A stretch of DNA of 64,000 nucleotides from JAFLCM01 sp964510955 (GCA_964510955.1 CAZEDW010000008.1:48524-112523); one strand, 5' to 3'; positions 42,099 to 50,501 are shown, counted from the stretch's first letter. Program-made: numbers and translations. The notes: generated by a model not told the origin, from the sequence alone.

Positions 42099-42585
42099 TG
42101 CAAGACTCTCCTCCGCGTTCCCCATGCAGACCGCCAGTGCGAGCGGCGACCGAAGCAAGCCCGGTCCAAGCGGCTTTCGCCGCTCAAGCTCCAATCCCTG
42201 CCACACATCCCTCCTGAGGACTGAGGCAAGCCGGGTGCTCCCAGAATCATGCCACGGATAACCGCGAGAGCAACCAGATTCTCGGAAGCAGGAATCTTGA
42301 GAATCAAGTCTCGACATTACCGGACCTCAGCGAGGTGGGACTCAGGCTCCCTGGCGGTTCCTGCCTCGTGGTCCACGTCCCCCGGCCATGTTCCGGCCCA
42401 GAAAAACCGCGAATAGCACCTCCTGATCCCCCTGGTGCAGTCCCCGCCGAGATGTCTCGAACCGCCCGCTCATTCCGCAACATCCACGCGGTTTCGGGGT
42501 TACAATTTGACTAGGAAACCCGCTTGGCCCATCGGCGCCGCCGATCCCGGGCCCACGCACGCGGGATTCTGAAAGGCTGAGGGGA
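42099..42585. other. Divergent intergenic region
   Basis: 487 bases with no credible gene. It contains a GATTCTC/GAGAATC inverted repeat (42277-42283 and 42299-42305) and a TACAAT -10-like box at 42501-42506 for the plus-strand gene. No clear promoter for the minus-strand PEP-CTERM-like gene was found. Confidence 0.5.
42501..42506 (+). promoter_or_regulatory. Candidate -10 box for the gene at 42586
   Basis: TACAAT, which would give a leader of about 73 bases. GAGGGGA lies just before the ATG. Confidence 0.45.
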
Positions 42586-43812
42586 ATGTCCCGGGTCCGT
42601 CATGGGAGAGCTGGCGTTTCGACGACGCTCGTCGTCGCGGTGATCCTCGCGCTGAGCGGGAGCGCTCTGGGCGCCAAGAAGCGCGACGACGCGGATTCCA
42701 AACCCGCGCCGCGTCCCGCCGCCACGCAGCGCGAAACCAAGGCGGAGCAACGCCCCGCGCAACCGGCGCCGCAGCCCAAGCCGCCCAAAGTCGCTCACGC
42801 CGACCTGCCCGCCAACATCGCCCGGCCGCAGGGCCTCGCCGGCCCCACCAACTCCGCCGCCGACATCCGCGAGCTCCAGAAGCGATACGCCCAGAACAAC
42901 GGCACCGCCCCCAAGGTCGCCGGCCAGCCCGCGCCCAGGCCGGAGCGCGACACCGATCGCCGCGAGAGCCCGCGCGACAATCGCCGAGACGACCGTCACG
43001 ACGGTCGAGACGGCGTGTTCAGCTCACGCGCCGGCTTCGGCCGCGACGACTGCCGAACGCCGCTCGTCCCCTCATACTCAGGATTACGCGATTCCTGCGC
43101 CCCGGCCGTCACCCCGTGCGGGCCGGTCTACACCTCATCGTACTGCGACGATTACCGCTGGCGCCGTTACGACTCCACTTACTACTACCGGCGCCCGAGC
43201 ACCGTGTACTACACGCCGTCGACCGCCTATGTGCTCGTCGACCCCGATCCTGACCAGGCAGCCGTCCGCGGGCGCTACGACGCCGCCGGCGACTCCGCCT
43301 ACCACGCCTGGCAGCGTGAGGTCCGTCAGAATCAAATCGCCCAGGAACCCGACGGGTTCGCCCCGGCGCCGGTGACGGTCTCGCCGCCCGCCGCCGGAAT
43401 CGCGCCGCCCCAGGCGCCCCCCGGCTCGATCTCGGTCTCCTTCGACGCCGCGTGGAACGCCCTCCGCGAGGGCCGGCTGCTCGATGCCCAATCTCTTCTC
43501 TCGCAGCAGGCGAACCTTACCGGCGCCCCGGGCGCTCGGATCGCCGCCGCGGATCAGGCGCTGCTGAGCGCCGGCTATTCGCTGGTCGCCTCGCTCCTGG
43601 GCCGCGAAGAAGCCGCCGCCTGGGCCATGCGCCGCGCCCTGGACCTCGACCCGACGGTCAACTCGCGCTTCCCCGCCGACGAAGCGTTCCGGGCACGCCT
43701 GACCGAGGCGGCCCGCCACGCGACCGATCTGGCGAACGCCGCTCCCAACCCCGACCGCGTCCTGCTCGCCAGCCGGCTGAGCGAATGGGCCGCGGCCAAC
43801 AGCGCGCGTTGA
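42586..43812 (+). CDS. Secreted Pro-rich protein of unknown function
   Basis: A 408-residue exported protein. A signal peptide (LVVAVILALSGSALGAK) leads to a low-complexity Pro/Ala/Lys/Gln region (about 30-120), then a charged Asp/Arg stretch (ERDTDRRESPRDNRRDDRHDGRD). A Cys- and Tyr-rich segment (CRTPLVPSYSGLRDSCAP, CDDYRWRRYDSTYYYRR) and a helical C-terminal domain with TPR-like spacing (AWNALREGRLLDAQSLLSQQ) follow. I do not recognise the family. It is convergent with the lipoprotein gene at 43831. Confidence 0.75.
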   Translation: MSRVRHGRAGVSTTLVVAVILALSGSALGAKKRDDADSKPAPRPAATQRETKAEQRPAQPAPQPKPPKVAHADLPANIARPQGLAGPTNSAADIRELQKRYAQNNGTAPKVAGQPAPRPERDTDRRESPRDNRRDDRHDGRDGVFSSRAGFGRDDCRTPLVPSYSGLRDSCAPAVTPCGPVYTSSYCDDYRWRRYDSTYYYRRPSTVYYTPSTAYVLVDPDPDQAAVRGRYDAAGDSAYHAWQREVRQNQIAQEPDGFAPAPVTVSPPAAGIAPPQAPPGSISVSFDAAWNALREGRLLDAQSLLSQQANLTGAPGARIAAADQALLSAGYSLVASLLGREEAAAWAMRRALDLDPTVNSRFPADEAFRARLTEAARHATDLANAAPNPDRVLLASRLSEWAAANSAR

Positions 43813-43830
43813 GCCGCCCGGGCCGGGCTT

Positions 43831-44370
43831 CTACCGGCGCCGTTTCATCTCGATCACGTCGGTGGTGTGAACGCCCTTTTCGTCGCCCTCCAGCTCGGCG
43901 ATCAGCCACGCCGTCCCATCCCGCAGTCCCGTCGAATACTGGATGACCTTCGGGAAGTCATGCTCGGGGTTCTCAAACCGCACAAAGCAGGAAGTTTTCG
44001 TGCACCCCCACCTCGTCATCACAAACTCCGTTGGCGCCCTGCCGGCGGGCTGGGCGAAGTAGACGACCTTCCCGTCCTTCAAGCCGACCCGCGCGAACTC
44101 GAAGAACACCGTCTTGGCGTCGACAACCAGCCTGCTGGTCGAGGTCATGACACCGCCCGCGTCCGTGGTCCAGTACTCCTCATATTCGCCGCCGTCGTGC
44201 GCGCCGGACCACGACCCCGCCAGGAAGCCCGCGCACCTGATGTCACGCTCCACCGGCATCGCGGCCCGAACCGGCCCCGCGTACCGCCTGAAATCACCCG
44301 TGGTCGAACACCCTCCCGCGAGGACCGCGCCGACCATTACCCCCGCCACGATCACTCGCATGCCGTTCAC
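43831..44370 (-). CDS. DUF6265-like lipoprotein
   Basis: A 179-residue predicted lipoprotein (lipobox LAGGC, about Cys21) with a calycin-like domain: FLAGSWSGAHDGGEYEEYWT, GGVMTSTSRLV, FFEFARVGLKDGKVVYFAQPAGRAP and FVRFENPEHDFPKVIQY. These blocks are those of the DUF6265 family. It starts at GTG, 6 bases after TACACT, without a Shine-Dalgarno. A second lipoprotein with a similar small beta-domain lies just upstream on the same strand. Confidence 0.8.
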   Translation of the reverse strand: MNGMRVIVAGVMVGAVLAGGCSTTGDFRRYAGPVRAAMPVERDIRCAGFLAGSWSGAHDGGEYEEYWTTDAGGVMTSTSRLVVDAKTVFFEFARVGLKDGKVVYFAQPAGRAPTEFVMTRWGCTKTSCFVRFENPEHDFPKVIQYSTGLRDGTAWLIAELEGDEKGVHTTDVIEMKRRR

Positions 44371-44376
44371 CCCTTG

Positions 44377-44382
44377 AGTGTA
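44377..44382 (-). promoter_or_regulatory. Candidate -10 box, leaderless GTG start
   Basis: TACACT on the minus strand, 6 bases before the GTG at 44370. It lies in the 19-base gap after the upstream lipoprotein gene. Confidence 0.5.
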
Positions 44383-44389
44383 ACCAACC

Positions 44390-44947
44390 TCAGTTCTTCA
44401 CCCGCATGTGGCGGATCTCCTCCATCCACGCCTCCTTCCCCTTCTCATACCAGGTCCACTGGCTCGAGAAGTGGTCGGCGTCGATGAACTTGAACACTAC
44501 CTTGTCCATGTGACCCTTGTCGCGCGTCGGCAGGTTGGTGGCGTCGAGAAACTCGAACGTGTAGACGCCGGAGTTTTCGTCGGCCCCGGTCAGCACAAGC
44601 CGCGGCTGGTTCCTGGCCACGCAGTAATGCGTCAGCATCAGCCGCCCGTTGTCGGGGTGGATCATCGTCACCATCTGCTCGCCCGGGTGCGCATCGAACG
44701 AAGACTCCAGCACCGCCGACCCGCCCGCGATCACCTTGTACGTAATCCGCTCGTTCCAGCCCTTGGTGCTGTCGCCGCCCCACATCCCTTCCAGCGCCTT
44801 GAACCTTTCATAGGCCGCGGTGGCCCGGGCCCCCGTCAGCGCGCCCCTTTCACCCGGTGTACGCTCCCGCTGCGGGCCGGAGGCGCACCCGACCATCGCC
44901 ATCCCCGCCGCCACGCCGAGAGCCACGGTCATCGCTGTCGTTCGCAT
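44390..44947 (-). CDS. Lipoprotein with a DUF1579-like/calycin-like domain
   Basis: A 185-residue predicted lipoprotein (lipobox MVGC, about Cys20). The mature part has FKALEGMWGGDSTKGWNERITYKVIAGGSAVLESSF, HPDNGRLMLTHYCVARNQPRLV and DADHFSSQWTWYEKGKE, the layout of DUF1579-like proteins. The GTGGAGG sequence before ATG 44947 fixes the start. It is probably paired with the DUF6265-like gene downstream; both families are small beta-barrel-like proteins without known function. Confidence 0.78.
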   Translation of the reverse strand: MRTTAMTVALGVAAGMAMVGCASGPQRERTPGERGALTGARATAAYERFKALEGMWGGDSTKGWNERITYKVIAGGSAVLESSFDAHPGEQMVTMIHPDNGRLMLTHYCVARNQPRLVLTGADENSGVYTFEFLDATNLPTRDKGHMDKVVFKFIDADHFSSQWTWYEKGKEAWMEEIRHMRVKN

Positions 44948-45044
44948 GTCGTCCTCCACGAGAAGGGGTTCGTCGGTCAAGTCTGACGCCCGGGAAGCAG
45001 GGCGGTTCCCGCCGCCGGTCCGCCGGCCCCCTCGAACCCGGCGT

Positions 45045-45050
45045 TAGCAT
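45045..45050 (+). promoter_or_regulatory. Candidate -10 box, leaderless GTG start of the M29 gene
   Basis: TAGCAT with 6 bases to the GTG at 45057. Confidence 0.5.
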
Positions 45051-45056
45051 GGGCCG

Positions 45057-46193
45057 GTGCATGACCCCATGCTCACGAAGCTCGCGGAAGTGCTGGTGCA
45101 CCACTGCACCCGCGTCAGACCCGGCGAAGTCGTAACCGTCGTGGCCGACGACGGTTGCATCCCCGCCGCCGGCGCGGTCCACACGTCCGTGCTCAACGCC
45201 GGCGCCCACCCCAGCCTCCACCCGCGAAGCGAAGCCCTGCGCGAGCTCCTGCTCACCCACGCCGACGACGACCAGCTCCGCCACGTCTGCCCCCTGGAGG
45301 CTCACCGCCTGACTGTGTGCGACGTGCTGATTGTCCTCTCCCGACCAGGGAATACCCGCCGCTTCGCCCGCTTCGACCCAGCGCGCCAGGCCTCCGCCGG
45401 CGCCGCCCGCCGTGAACTCATGACCCTGTCCATGGCCCGCGCCGCCCGCGGCGAGATGCGCTACTGCCTCACCGAGATCCCCGGCGACGCCGCGGCCCAA
45501 GAAGCCGAGATGTCGCTCCCGCAGTACGAGCGATTTGTTTTCCGCGCGGGGTTCCTCGATCTGCCCGACCCCATCGGCGCCTGGCGCACGCTGCACGATC
45601 AGCAGGCCCGCGCCGTCGAGTACCTCGGCACGTGCTCCACGCTCCGGTTCATCTCGCCCTCATCGGGCCGAACCGAGGCCACCGACCTCACCGTCGACGT
45701 CTCCGGGCGGACCTGGCTCAACCGCGCCGGCGACGAGAACTTCCCCGACGGCGAGATCGAGACCGGCCCCCGCGGTGCCGACGGCGTCGTCGCCTTCGAC
45801 CACCCGTGCGTCTACCGCGGCTGCCGCGTCGAGGGCGTGAGGCTCCGCTTCTCCGCCGGGCGCGTCGTCGACGCCTCGGCACGGGCCAACGAGCCGTTTC
45901 TCCACGCCATGCTCGATCAGGACCCCGGCGCCCGCGTCATGGGCGAGATCGCGCTGGGGACCAACCACCACATCGCCGAATTCACCGGCAGCCCCTTCTT
46001 TGACGAAAAGATCGCCGGCACGTTCCACCTCGCCCTCGGCGCTTCATACCCGCAGAGCGGCCTCGTCAACCACTCGGCGCTGCACTGGGACATGGTGGGC
46101 GACCTGCGCCGGGCTGGCGAGGTCTACGCCGATGGCGAGCTGATCCAGCATCACGGCCTGTTCACGCGCCAGGGCTGGCCCGCCCCGCTTTGA
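45057..46193 (+). CDS. M29 family aminopeptidase
   Basis: A 378-residue metallo-aminopeptidase of the thermophilic AmpS/AmpT family, which uses two metal ions to remove N-terminal residues in the cytoplasm. The metal ligands are visible in ENFPDGEIETGP, MGEIALGTNHHI, AGTFHLALGASYP and ALHWDMVGDL. The start is GTG 45057 (leaderless) or ATG 45069. The length is slightly below the usual 400-410. Confidence 0.9.
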   Translation: MHDPMLTKLAEVLVHHCTRVRPGEVVTVVADDGCIPAAGAVHTSVLNAGAHPSLHPRSEALRELLLTHADDDQLRHVCPLEAHRLTVCDVLIVLSRPGNTRRFARFDPARQASAGAARRELMTLSMARAARGEMRYCLTEIPGDAAAQEAEMSLPQYERFVFRAGFLDLPDPIGAWRTLHDQQARAVEYLGTCSTLRFISPSSGRTEATDLTVDVSGRTWLNRAGDENFPDGEIETGPRGADGVVAFDHPCVYRGCRVEGVRLRFSAGRVVDASARANEPFLHAMLDQDPGARVMGEIALGTNHHIAEFTGSPFFDEKIAGTFHLALGASYPQSGLVNHSALHWDMVGDLRRAGEVYADGELIQHHGLFTRQGWPAPL

Positions 46194-46211
46194 TCGCGTC
46201 GGCGCGCCGGC

Positions 46212-46496
46212 TCACTCCTCGTCGAAGCCCGAGTCCACAAGCTCCTTCAGCTTGACCGCCGCCACCGCCGCGTCCTCGCCCTCGGCGGAAATCTCAAGCT
46301 CGGTCCCCTGCGTCGCCGCGAGCATCATCATCATCATGATCGACTTGCCATCGACAGGGTCGCCCGGGTTGCCGTCGGTGCGCCGAACCATGATCTCACT
46401 GGCGAATGTCGAGGCCAGGTCCACAAACGCCATCGCCGGACGGGCGTGCAGGCCCAGCCGGTTCTTGATCGTCGCGATGGAAGTGGCCTTGGGCAC
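46212..46496 (-). CDS. ptsH/ptsO: HPr-family phosphocarrier protein
   Basis: A 94-residue HPr/NPr protein. The phosphorylated His17 lies in LGLHARPAM. Ser52 in DGKSIMMMMML is at the position of the regulatory Ser46 of Gram-positive HPr. The start is GTG 46496, just before the conserved N-terminus. It is downstream of ptsN and hpf, the order of the nitrogen PTS cluster. The five consecutive Met codons, read as CAT repeats on the plus strand, are normal for this helix. Confidence 0.9.
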   Translation of the reverse strand: MPKATSIATIKNRLGLHARPAMAFVDLASTFASEIMVRRTDGNPGDPVDGKSIMMMMMLAATQGTELEISAEGEDAAVAAVKLKELVDSGFDEE

Positions 46497-46597
46497 GGTG
46501 TGATCGGTTCGGGCAAGCCGGTCGCGCTGGTCGGTTCGAGGGGCATACGGGCCGGGTCGCCGGCACAATCCCATCGCCGGGGCATGAACCCCGCGGC

Positions 46598-47074
46598 TCA
46601 GCCGGCGAGGACCCCGTTGTCGGCGTCGTCCATCAGCTTCAGCACCTGCTCGGTGGTCGCGGCCTGCCGGAGCAGCCGCCTGAAGACATCCTGGCTGAGA
46701 TTCTTGAAGATGATCTCCATCGCGCGCAGGTGCGCCTCGGGATCATTGGCCGGGCTGACCAGCAGGAACACCAGGTACACCGGCTGCTTGTCAAGGGCCG
46801 AAAAATCGATCCCGCGCTCGGAGACCCCCACCGCCGCCGCCATCTTCTTCAGCCCGCTGAGCTTGACGTGGGGGATCGCCACCCCTTTGCCGAAGCCCGT
46901 GGAGCCCTTGCGCTCCCGCTCCATCACCGAGTCCAGCATCGCTTTGCGGTGCCGGGCCTCGATGGTTCCCGAGCCGATCAGCGCGTCCACGAGCTCGACG
47001 ATCGCCTCGTCGCGCTCCACCGCTTTCAATCTCGGGACGATGGCCCCGGTCGCCACGATCTCGCGCATCTTCAT
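46598..47074 (-). CDS. ptsN: PTS EIIA-Ntr-like protein
   Basis: A 158-residue EIIA domain of the fructose/nitrogen type. Phosphorylation site His69 lies in STGFGKGVAIPHVK, and RERKGSTGFG and VYLVFLLVSPANDPEAHL are typical. It would accept phosphate from the HPr encoded next to it and act as a regulator rather than a sugar transporter, since no EIIB or EIIC is near. CGGAG precedes the ATG. Confidence 0.92.
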   Translation of the reverse strand: MKMREIVATGAIVPRLKAVERDEAIVELVDALIGSGTIEARHRKAMLDSVMERERKGSTGFGKGVAIPHVKLSGLKKMAAAVGVSERGIDFSALDKQPVYLVFLLVSPANDPEAHLRAMEIIFKNLSQDVFRRLLRQAATTEQVLKLMDDADNGVLAG

Positions 47075-47146
47075 CGAAACGGTCTCCGTGTCCGGGGACG
47101 CCGAACCGCGGCGCGGCGGCGTGAGGTCGCCGGCCCTGGTTCGGCC

Positions 47147-47449
47147 CTATTTGTGCTTGTTGTTCTTCAGGCGTTCCTTGAAGTCCGCGAGCTGGCGGTG
47201 CACCTTGTCCACCGCGAGGTCGATGCACTCGTACACGTCCTGCCCCTTCACCTTGGCGATGAAGTCGTCGTGACGCTCAACGTCCGCGCGGATCTCGACC
47301 TCGACATGGTCCGACGACGGACGCTCGACCACCACCGAGATTTCCTGCACGCCGTCGTAGTAACGCGGGAGCTTCCCCGCCTTCTGCTCGGCGTATTGCT
47401 GGATCGCCGGGGTGAGGTCCATGTGCTTGCCGGTAACTTGGATTCGCAT
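47147..47449 (-). CDS. hpf: Ribosome hibernation-promoting factor, short form
   Basis: A 100-residue HPF/RaiA (YfiA) protein that binds the ribosomal A and P sites in stationary phase. IQVTGKHMDLTPAIQQYAEQK, ISVVVERP and KVKGQDVYECIDLAVDKVHRQL are diagnostic. It lacks the C-terminal extension of long HPF. AAAGG lies 9 bases before the ATG. It heads the hpf-ptsN-HPr cluster. The 170-base upstream gap holds a weak GC-rich hairpin and no gene. Confidence 0.93.
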   Translation of the reverse strand: MRIQVTGKHMDLTPAIQQYAEQKAGKLPRYYDGVQEISVVVERPSSDHVEVEIRADVERHDDFIAKVKGQDVYECIDLAVDKVHRQLADFKERLKNNKHK

Positions 47450-47619
47450 AGTTGGTGTGCCTTTGCAGCACGGGTCGACTGAGCCGGTTGGTCCAGCCGG
47501 GACGGCCCGTGCCGGAGAGTACTTACGACACCCAAACACCCCCCGCTCCCGACCGGGACCGGGGGTCATCGGCATGGTACTCAGTCCGGCCCCGCGGCAT
47601 CGCGGCGCCACCCCGCCGC

Positions 47620-49227
47620 TCAGAACCCGCCCATCTCCTCGGGAATCTCCACCAGCGTCACCTCCAGCACCAGGTTCAGCGTTCCCCGGTGCACCGTCAC
47701 CTTGACCTTGGGCCCCGTCCGCACCGGCGGCTCGGCCAGCGGGTCTTCCACGCCTGCCGGCGGTGTCGGCTTGGCCGGTGCCGGCGGGTCCAGACCCTCC
47801 TGGAGCTCGCCCAGCACCCGCACGTAGTCGTCCAGGTTCCGAACCGGTTTCTCCCCGATCCTGACGATCACGTCGCGCAGCCGCAGCGGGTTGGGCACCC
47901 CACGGGCCAGCCGGGAGCCCGTCACCACCCGGTCGATGACCACGCCTTCTCCCCGCCCCCCGGACACCGACACGCCAAGCCCGAACTTCGCCGGCTTGGA
48001 CACCTCCGCCGCCTCCGGCAGCTTGACGGCCCAGGCGCGGAACTTCGCGTCCAGCTTGCCCAGCGGCAGATCAAACACCTCCTCCAGGGCCTTCTTGCCC
48101 GAGGCATCCTCGTCGTACATGCGGACGTACGCCGCGAACCAATCCTGCAGCTTGCCGCTCTCGCGCAGGAACATCATCACCGCCCGTGCCTGCGCGTACC
48201 CCGCCCGCGGGCGCTCTTCCATGAACTTCTTGTCCGGCAGCGAGACGAACCGCTCCAGCGGCGTCAGCCCCCCCATCTTCGCCAGCCGGCGCACGATGTT
48301 GGTCCGCCACGACGGGCGTATCTCGAACACCCCCGACGCCGGCTCTCCCGGCATGTCCACGTCTTCCAGCAGCGACGCCAGCCCCTCCATGACCCACAGC
48401 GGGTGGCGCTGCCCGCGCCGCTCGCAGAAACGCCAGTGCAGCACGTGCAGAAACTCATGACGCAGCGTCGGCCCGATGTCCTGTGTCACCAGCCTGCGCC
48501 GATCCTTGTCGTAGTAACCGCCCACCCCGTCGCTGAACACCAGCTTGAAGAAGTCCAGCGGCGTCGGCAGCACCACCGCCACCCACGGGTCCGGGCGCGG
48601 GTCGGGCTGCTCGGCGGTCTTCTCCTCGGGGAACAGCTCGCGCCGCGCCCACGCCGTCACCCGCTGCACCTGCGCCTTGGCATCCTTGAACGACTCGGCC
48701 CGAAACGCCGCCGCGTAATGCAGCCGCAGCACAGTGTCGGTCTCGAACACATACGCCTGCGGCGGCGCACCGGGGGTGAATCGTTGCTTCATCGCCGCCA
48801 GGTCCGCGTCGCCCCGCGCGTCCAGCAGTTCGCGCCAGCCCCTGATCAGCGTCTGGTACGTCTTGCCGGCGCGGATCGCCTCGAGCTGCGCGTCGCGCTG
48901 CATGTGGAAGAAATCAACAAAGCCGTGCGCCACCGCGTCCTCGAGCGCCTGCTCGGCCCCCGCCTTGTCGCCGCTCATGGCCCGGGCGCACGCCAGGTTG
49001 TAACGCACGAACGCGTCGCGCGGCACCAACGGCGCCAACTCGCCCAGCAGCTTCGCGGCCGCGGCAAAGTCCCTGGACGCCAGCGCGCCGTCAACCTGCC
49101 TGCGCAGCGACCGCTCCCGCGCCGCGTCGTCCAGCGCCTCCGGCTCGCCCCCAAGGGCCGGCATGGCCGGCGGCATCAGCAGCGCGAACAACACCCACAC
49201 GCCGACCATGAGCCTGTGTTTGGTCAC
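47620..49227 (-). CDS. Exported TPR-gluzincin peptidase-PDZ protein
   Basis: A 535-residue exported protein. A signal peptide (about 1-26, ending PALGG) leads to a TPR-like region (about 35-105, PRDAFVRYNLACARAMSGDKAGAEQALEDAV). A metallopeptidase domain with HEFLH (257-261) and the third ligand in WVMEGLASLLED (Glu281) follows, then a C-terminal PDZ-like domain (about 415-480, LGVSVSGGRGEGVVIDRV). It resembles DUF1570/peptidase MA-like planctomycete proteins. GTG 49227 follows TACGCT by 5 bases, so the start is probably leaderless rather than the upstream in-frame GTG at 49254. Confidence 0.82.
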   Translation of the reverse strand: MTKHRLMVGVWVLFALLMPPAMPALGGEPEALDDAARERSLRRQVDGALASRDFAAAAKLLGELAPLVPRDAFVRYNLACARAMSGDKAGAEQALEDAVAHGFVDFFHMQRDAQLEAIRAGKTYQTLIRGWRELLDARGDADLAAMKQRFTPGAPPQAYVFETDTVLRLHYAAAFRAESFKDAKAQVQRVTAWARRELFPEEKTAEQPDPRPDPWVAVVLPTPLDFFKLVFSDGVGGYYDKDRRRLVTQDIGPTLRHEFLHVLHWRFCERRGQRHPLWVMEGLASLLEDVDMPGEPASGVFEIRPSWRTNIVRRLAKMGGLTPLERFVSLPDKKFMEERPRAGYAQARAVMMFLRESGKLQDWFAAYVRMYDEDASGKKALEEVFDLPLGKLDAKFRAWAVKLPEAAEVSKPAKFGLGVSVSGGRGEGVVIDRVVTGSRLARGVPNPLRLRDVIVRIGEKPVRNLDDYVRVLGELQEGLDPPAPAKPTPPAGVEDPLAEPPVRTGPKVKVTVHRGTLNLVLEVTLVEIPEEMGGF

Positions 49228-49232
49228 GCCTG

Positions 49233-49238
49233 AGCGTA
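49233..49238 (-). promoter_or_regulatory. Candidate -10 box, leaderless start of the gluzincin gene
   Basis: TACGCT on the minus strand with 5 bases to the GTG at 49227. Confidence 0.45.
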
Positions 49239-49340
49239 GGGTGCGGACGGTCACCGCGGCGCGAGGGTTTCACCATGACCGGGCCGGCACATCGGTCCGG
49301 TCAGCGAAGCCGCCGAGGCGTGCGACCGAGGCTCGCCGGC

Positions 49341-49754
49341 TCAGACCGCCGTCAACTGAACCTCGATGCGCCCGATCCTCACCTCAAGCCGGCGCTCGAG
49401 CTGCGTGATCGCATCTCGGGAAATACCGGCCAGGATCGCTTCGCTCAGGTCTTCCGGCACGTCCATCAGCCCGCCCTCGGGGGTCACCAGGTGCAGGTGG
49501 TGCGAGGTGTCGGCGTCGTACCGTGCGCCGCCCGCGCCGGTGTTGATCTTGCGGCAAAGGCCGGTGCGGGCGAAGAGGTCGAGCGTGTTGTACACGGTGG
49601 CGAGGCTGGGCTCGGGCAGGTGCTCGCACACCATCCGGTGCAGTTGCTCCGCCGTCGGATGGCACTTGGTGCCCGCGAGCGTCTGGTACAGGTCCATCCG
49701 CTGACGGGTCCAACGGACCCCGTGACGGGCGAAAACGTCTTTGGTATCCAGCAT
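49341..49754 (-). CDS. Fur-family transcriptional regulator without CxxC zinc motifs
   Basis: A 137-residue winged-helix regulator of the Fur/PerR/Zur superfamily. The DNA-binding helix is in EPSLATVYNTLDLFARTGLCRKI, and the regulatory metal site is represented by SHHLHLV (85-88). The structural CxxC pairs normally found after this motif are absent (TPEGGLMDVPEDL). AAGGAG lies 7 bases before ATG 49754, which is preferred over the upstream ATG at 49778. A palindromic TAGAAA...TTTCTA element lies about 80 bases upstream. Confidence 0.9.
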   Translation of the reverse strand: MLDTKDVFARHGVRWTRQRMDLYQTLAGTKCHPTAEQLHRMVCEHLPEPSLATVYNTLDLFARTGLCRKINTGAGGARYDADTSHHLHLVTPEGGLMDVPEDLSEAILAGISRDAITQLERRLEVRIGRIEVQLTAV

Positions 49755-49831
49755 GGGATCACTCCTTGTGTCCATGACAGAACAACTCTTGGCGCGCCGG
49801 CCCGGGGCGGCAAGGTCGAACCAGACGAAAT

Positions 49832-49858
49832 CTAGAAAGAATTGTCCGAGTTTTCTAA
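49832..49858. promoter_or_regulatory. Candidate operator upstream of the Fur-family gene
   Basis: An AT-rich inverted repeat, TAGAAA (49833-49838) and TTTCTA (49852-49857), overlaps the end of the upstream GNAT gene. Fur-family regulators often control their own gene through such palindromes; the match to a Fur or PerR box is only partial. Confidence 0.35.
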
Positions 49859-50383
49859 AATAGGCCCGCCGGACAGGTCTTCGTCCGCAATCTGTTCGGT
49901 GCCGACGAGATCCGGACGCGCGTCCGGGCGGAAGATCATCTTGTGGTGCGGCAGCCCCGCTTCGACAAACCCGTCGCCGTCGGTGCTCCACCCCAGACGC
50001 TGGTAGAAGCCGATGGCCGTGTCCTGCGCATGGCAGTACAGCTCGCCCAGGCCGAGCTCGCCGAACGCGCGCCGCTCCAGCGCCGAAAGCAACTGCTGTC
50101 CGAGCCCCTCGCCCTGGCGCTGTGGGTCCACGCACATCTGCGTCAGCCGACCCGAGCCCGCCGCCGGGTGCCCCGGCAGCAGGCACACGTTGCCGACCAC
50201 GCGCGGCCCCTTGGGGTGATCGATCACCGCGACGAAGTGCTCCAGCTTCTCCTCGAAGCCCGGGTATTCCTTGCGCAGCTTCTCCAGCGTGTACCCGATC
50301 GGCCCCAGCAGCACCCGGTTGCGCAGGTCGACCGCCTGCTGGTACAGGGGGTCGTCGCGGGTGATGCGCCGGATGCTGGGCAT
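49832..50383 (-). CDS. GNAT family N-acetyltransferase
   Basis: A 183-residue acetyltransferase of the GNAT superfamily with LTQMCVDPQRQGEGLGQQLLSALE (acetyl-CoA loop) and YCHAQDTAIGFYQRLGW. The start IRRITRDDPLYQQAVDLRNRVLLGPIGYTLE resembles YjcF/ElaA-type enzymes. It is followed after 77 bases by the Fur-family gene on the same strand and may share its transcript. Substrate unknown. Confidence 0.88.
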   Translation of the reverse strand: MPSIRRITRDDPLYQQAVDLRNRVLLGPIGYTLEKLRKEYPGFEEKLEHFVAVIDHPKGPRVVGNVCLLPGHPAAGSGRLTQMCVDPQRQGEGLGQQLLSALERRAFGELGLGELYCHAQDTAIGFYQRLGWSTDGDGFVEAGLPHHKMIFRPDARPDLVGTEQIADEDLSGGPILENSDNSF

Positions 50384-50436
50384 GGTGCGGTGCTGGCGGT
50401 GCTCGGCCCGAGATTCTTCGGCCGTTTCTCAGCCCA

Positions 50437-50442
50437 AGAGTA
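50437..50442 (-). promoter_or_regulatory. Candidate -10 box for the GNAT gene
   Basis: TACTCT on the minus strand, giving a leader of about 45 bases. Confidence 0.3.
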
Positions 50443-50490
50443 GCAGATCGCCCCGCCCCAACCATCCGCCTTCGCGCGGGCCATCCCAGC

Positions 50491-50496
50491 TACCCT
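50491..50496 (+). promoter_or_regulatory. Candidate -10 box, leaderless GTG start
   Basis: TACCCT with 5 bases to the GTG at 50502. Confidence 0.45.
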
Positions 50497-50501
50497 CCGG
50501 C

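Noticed and set aside
46322..46337. CAT repeat resembling a vector-derived His tag
   Set aside because: On the minus strand it reads as ATG codons, giving the Met run of HPr after GKSI, a normal position in that protein.
47452..49233. 593-codon plus-strand frame opposite the gluzincin gene
   Set aside because: The product is a His/Arg/Pro-rich string; the minus frame has HEFLH and a signal peptide.
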